This document shows positions 12,701 through 12,943 of a stretch of DNA of 12,943 bases, piece by piece; position 1 is the stretch's first letter; each line of letters begins with the position of its first letter. The notes below the pieces were generated by a model, which worked only from the letters and a program-made list of their open reading frames with translations, had not been told where the DNA came from and searched no databases. Position numbers and translations under genes: made by a program. Source of the DNA: Clostridiales bacterium (GTDB lineage Bacteria > Bacillota > Clostridia > Christensenellales > Aristaeellaceae); contig SFFS01000121.1 in NCBI GenBank assembly GCA_004557805.1, positions 1 to 12,943 on the forward strand. The letters are read 5' to 3'.

Positions 12701-12943
12701 TCGCGCGGAATTTTGCGCCCGAGCGGCTTGAACGAAAAGAAGCGCTGAATCGGATAAACGAAATCCTGCGCAAATACGCTCCGGAGTGCACGGCGGAAAT
12801 TTTTGACGACGCGCTGAAAATCCGAGCATCCTGGAAAGTGCGGAAGCGAACAGACCGACTGTCGGTCTGTTCGCTGTTCGTTGCCAGCGGGCTTACAAAT
12901 CGTACGGTGAAAAACCTTTCGGCGGAATGGTTTTTGCATAACG
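12697..12943 (+). CDS. 5' part of an unrecognised gene, coupled to the M18 aminopeptidase
   Basis: An open frame of 82 codons runs from ATG 12697 to the window edge without a stop. Its start overlaps the M18 stop as ATGA, typical of translational coupling in this window (ctsR/mcsA shows the same). The peptide begins MIARNFAPERLERKEALNRI, a charged helix, and continues with APECTAEIFDDALKI. I do not recognise a family, and no signal peptide or membrane segment is seen. The frame contains a perfect 31-bp palindrome (12845-12875), which is unusual inside a gene. A chance open frame is possible because the region is moderately GC-rich, but the overlap and the in-phase start favour a real gene. 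Confidence 0.6.
   Translation, partial: MIARNFAPERLERKEALNRINEILRKYAPECTAEIFDDALKIRASWKVRKRTDRLSVCSLFVASGLTNRTVKNLSAEWFLHN
12845..12875. repeat. Perfect 31-bp palindrome with 15-bp arms
   Basis: Arms 12845-12859 and 12861-12875 are exact reverse complements around a single T at 12860. In RNA this gives a stem of about 13 bp with a 5-nt loop. No T tract follows, and it lies in the reading frame of the partial gene at the window's end. Confidence 0.8.

Noticed and set aside
11189..12829. Minus-strand open frame extending the Card1-like protein upstream
   Set aside because: It runs antisense through the M18 gene and shows no family similarity; AGGAGG and the family-typical N-terminus are at 11188. 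GC-rich codon use creates long antisense frames here.
12848..12873. Palindrome ends (CGAAC...GTTCG) as a second LexA box
   Set aside because: The half-sites are separated by far more than the 4 bp of the LexA core, so LexA could not bind as it does at dinB.
1..12943. tRNA, rRNA, transposase or integrase genes
   Set aside because: No cloverleaf, rRNA core or recombinase motif was noticed on either strand.

Overview
The window reads as chromosomal DNA from a low-to-mid-complexity-GC member of the Clostridia (Bacillota). The evidence is a complete ctsR-mcsA-mcsB-clpC heat-shock operon with a CtsR-type heptad operator, a Gram-positive-type LexA box (GAAC-N4-GTTC), strong AGGAGG ribosome binding sites and SigmaA-like promoters. 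Most genes are GC-rich (a hand count of 4501-4560 gives 39 of 60). Two stretches are clearly AT-rich: the left end (1-300) and the gene at 6400-7152 (6421-6480 gives 22 of 60). No species can be named from the sequence alone.

Layout. (1) 1-285: the 3' part of an unrecognised, apparently broken gene, followed by an intrinsic terminator. (2) 344-1325: a promoter, a YgjV-family membrane protein, and directly behind it a decayed GNAT acetyltransferase (in-frame stop, internal deletion, frame change). (3) 1401-5862: promoter plus CtsR operator, then ctsR, mcsA, mcsB and clpC, tightly coupled by overlaps or a 5-nt gap, and a small secreted protein (5863-6324) immediately after the clpC stop; a strong hairpin at 6333-6378 ends this block and the convergent one. 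(4) Minus strand, 9915 down to 6400: a SigmaA promoter with a LexA box, then dinB, a 93-aa protein, an RlmD-like rRNA methyltransferase and an AT-rich SRA-domain gene. (5) Minus strand, 11188-9995: a stand-alone Card1/DUF1887-type nuclease with its own terminator. (6) Plus strand, 11337 to the end: promoter, M18 aminopeptidase, and the start of an overlapping, unrecognised gene cut by the window edge.

How the genes work together. Block 3 is protein quality control: CtsR represses the operon, McsA/McsB modulate CtsR and mark proteins by arginine phosphorylation in other Firmicutes, and ClpC unfolds clients for ClpP. Here, however, McsB has lost several hallmark residues of the guanidino-kinase active site, so the arginine-phosphorylation step may be absent or changed. 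Block 4 is led by an SOS-controlled translesion polymerase, and no terminator is visible between its genes, so rRNA methylation and a modified-DNA reader may be co-transcribed with it. The orphan SRA reader and the orphan Card1-like nuclease are the most defence-like items; neither has a CRISPR array, cyclase or partner nuclease in the window.
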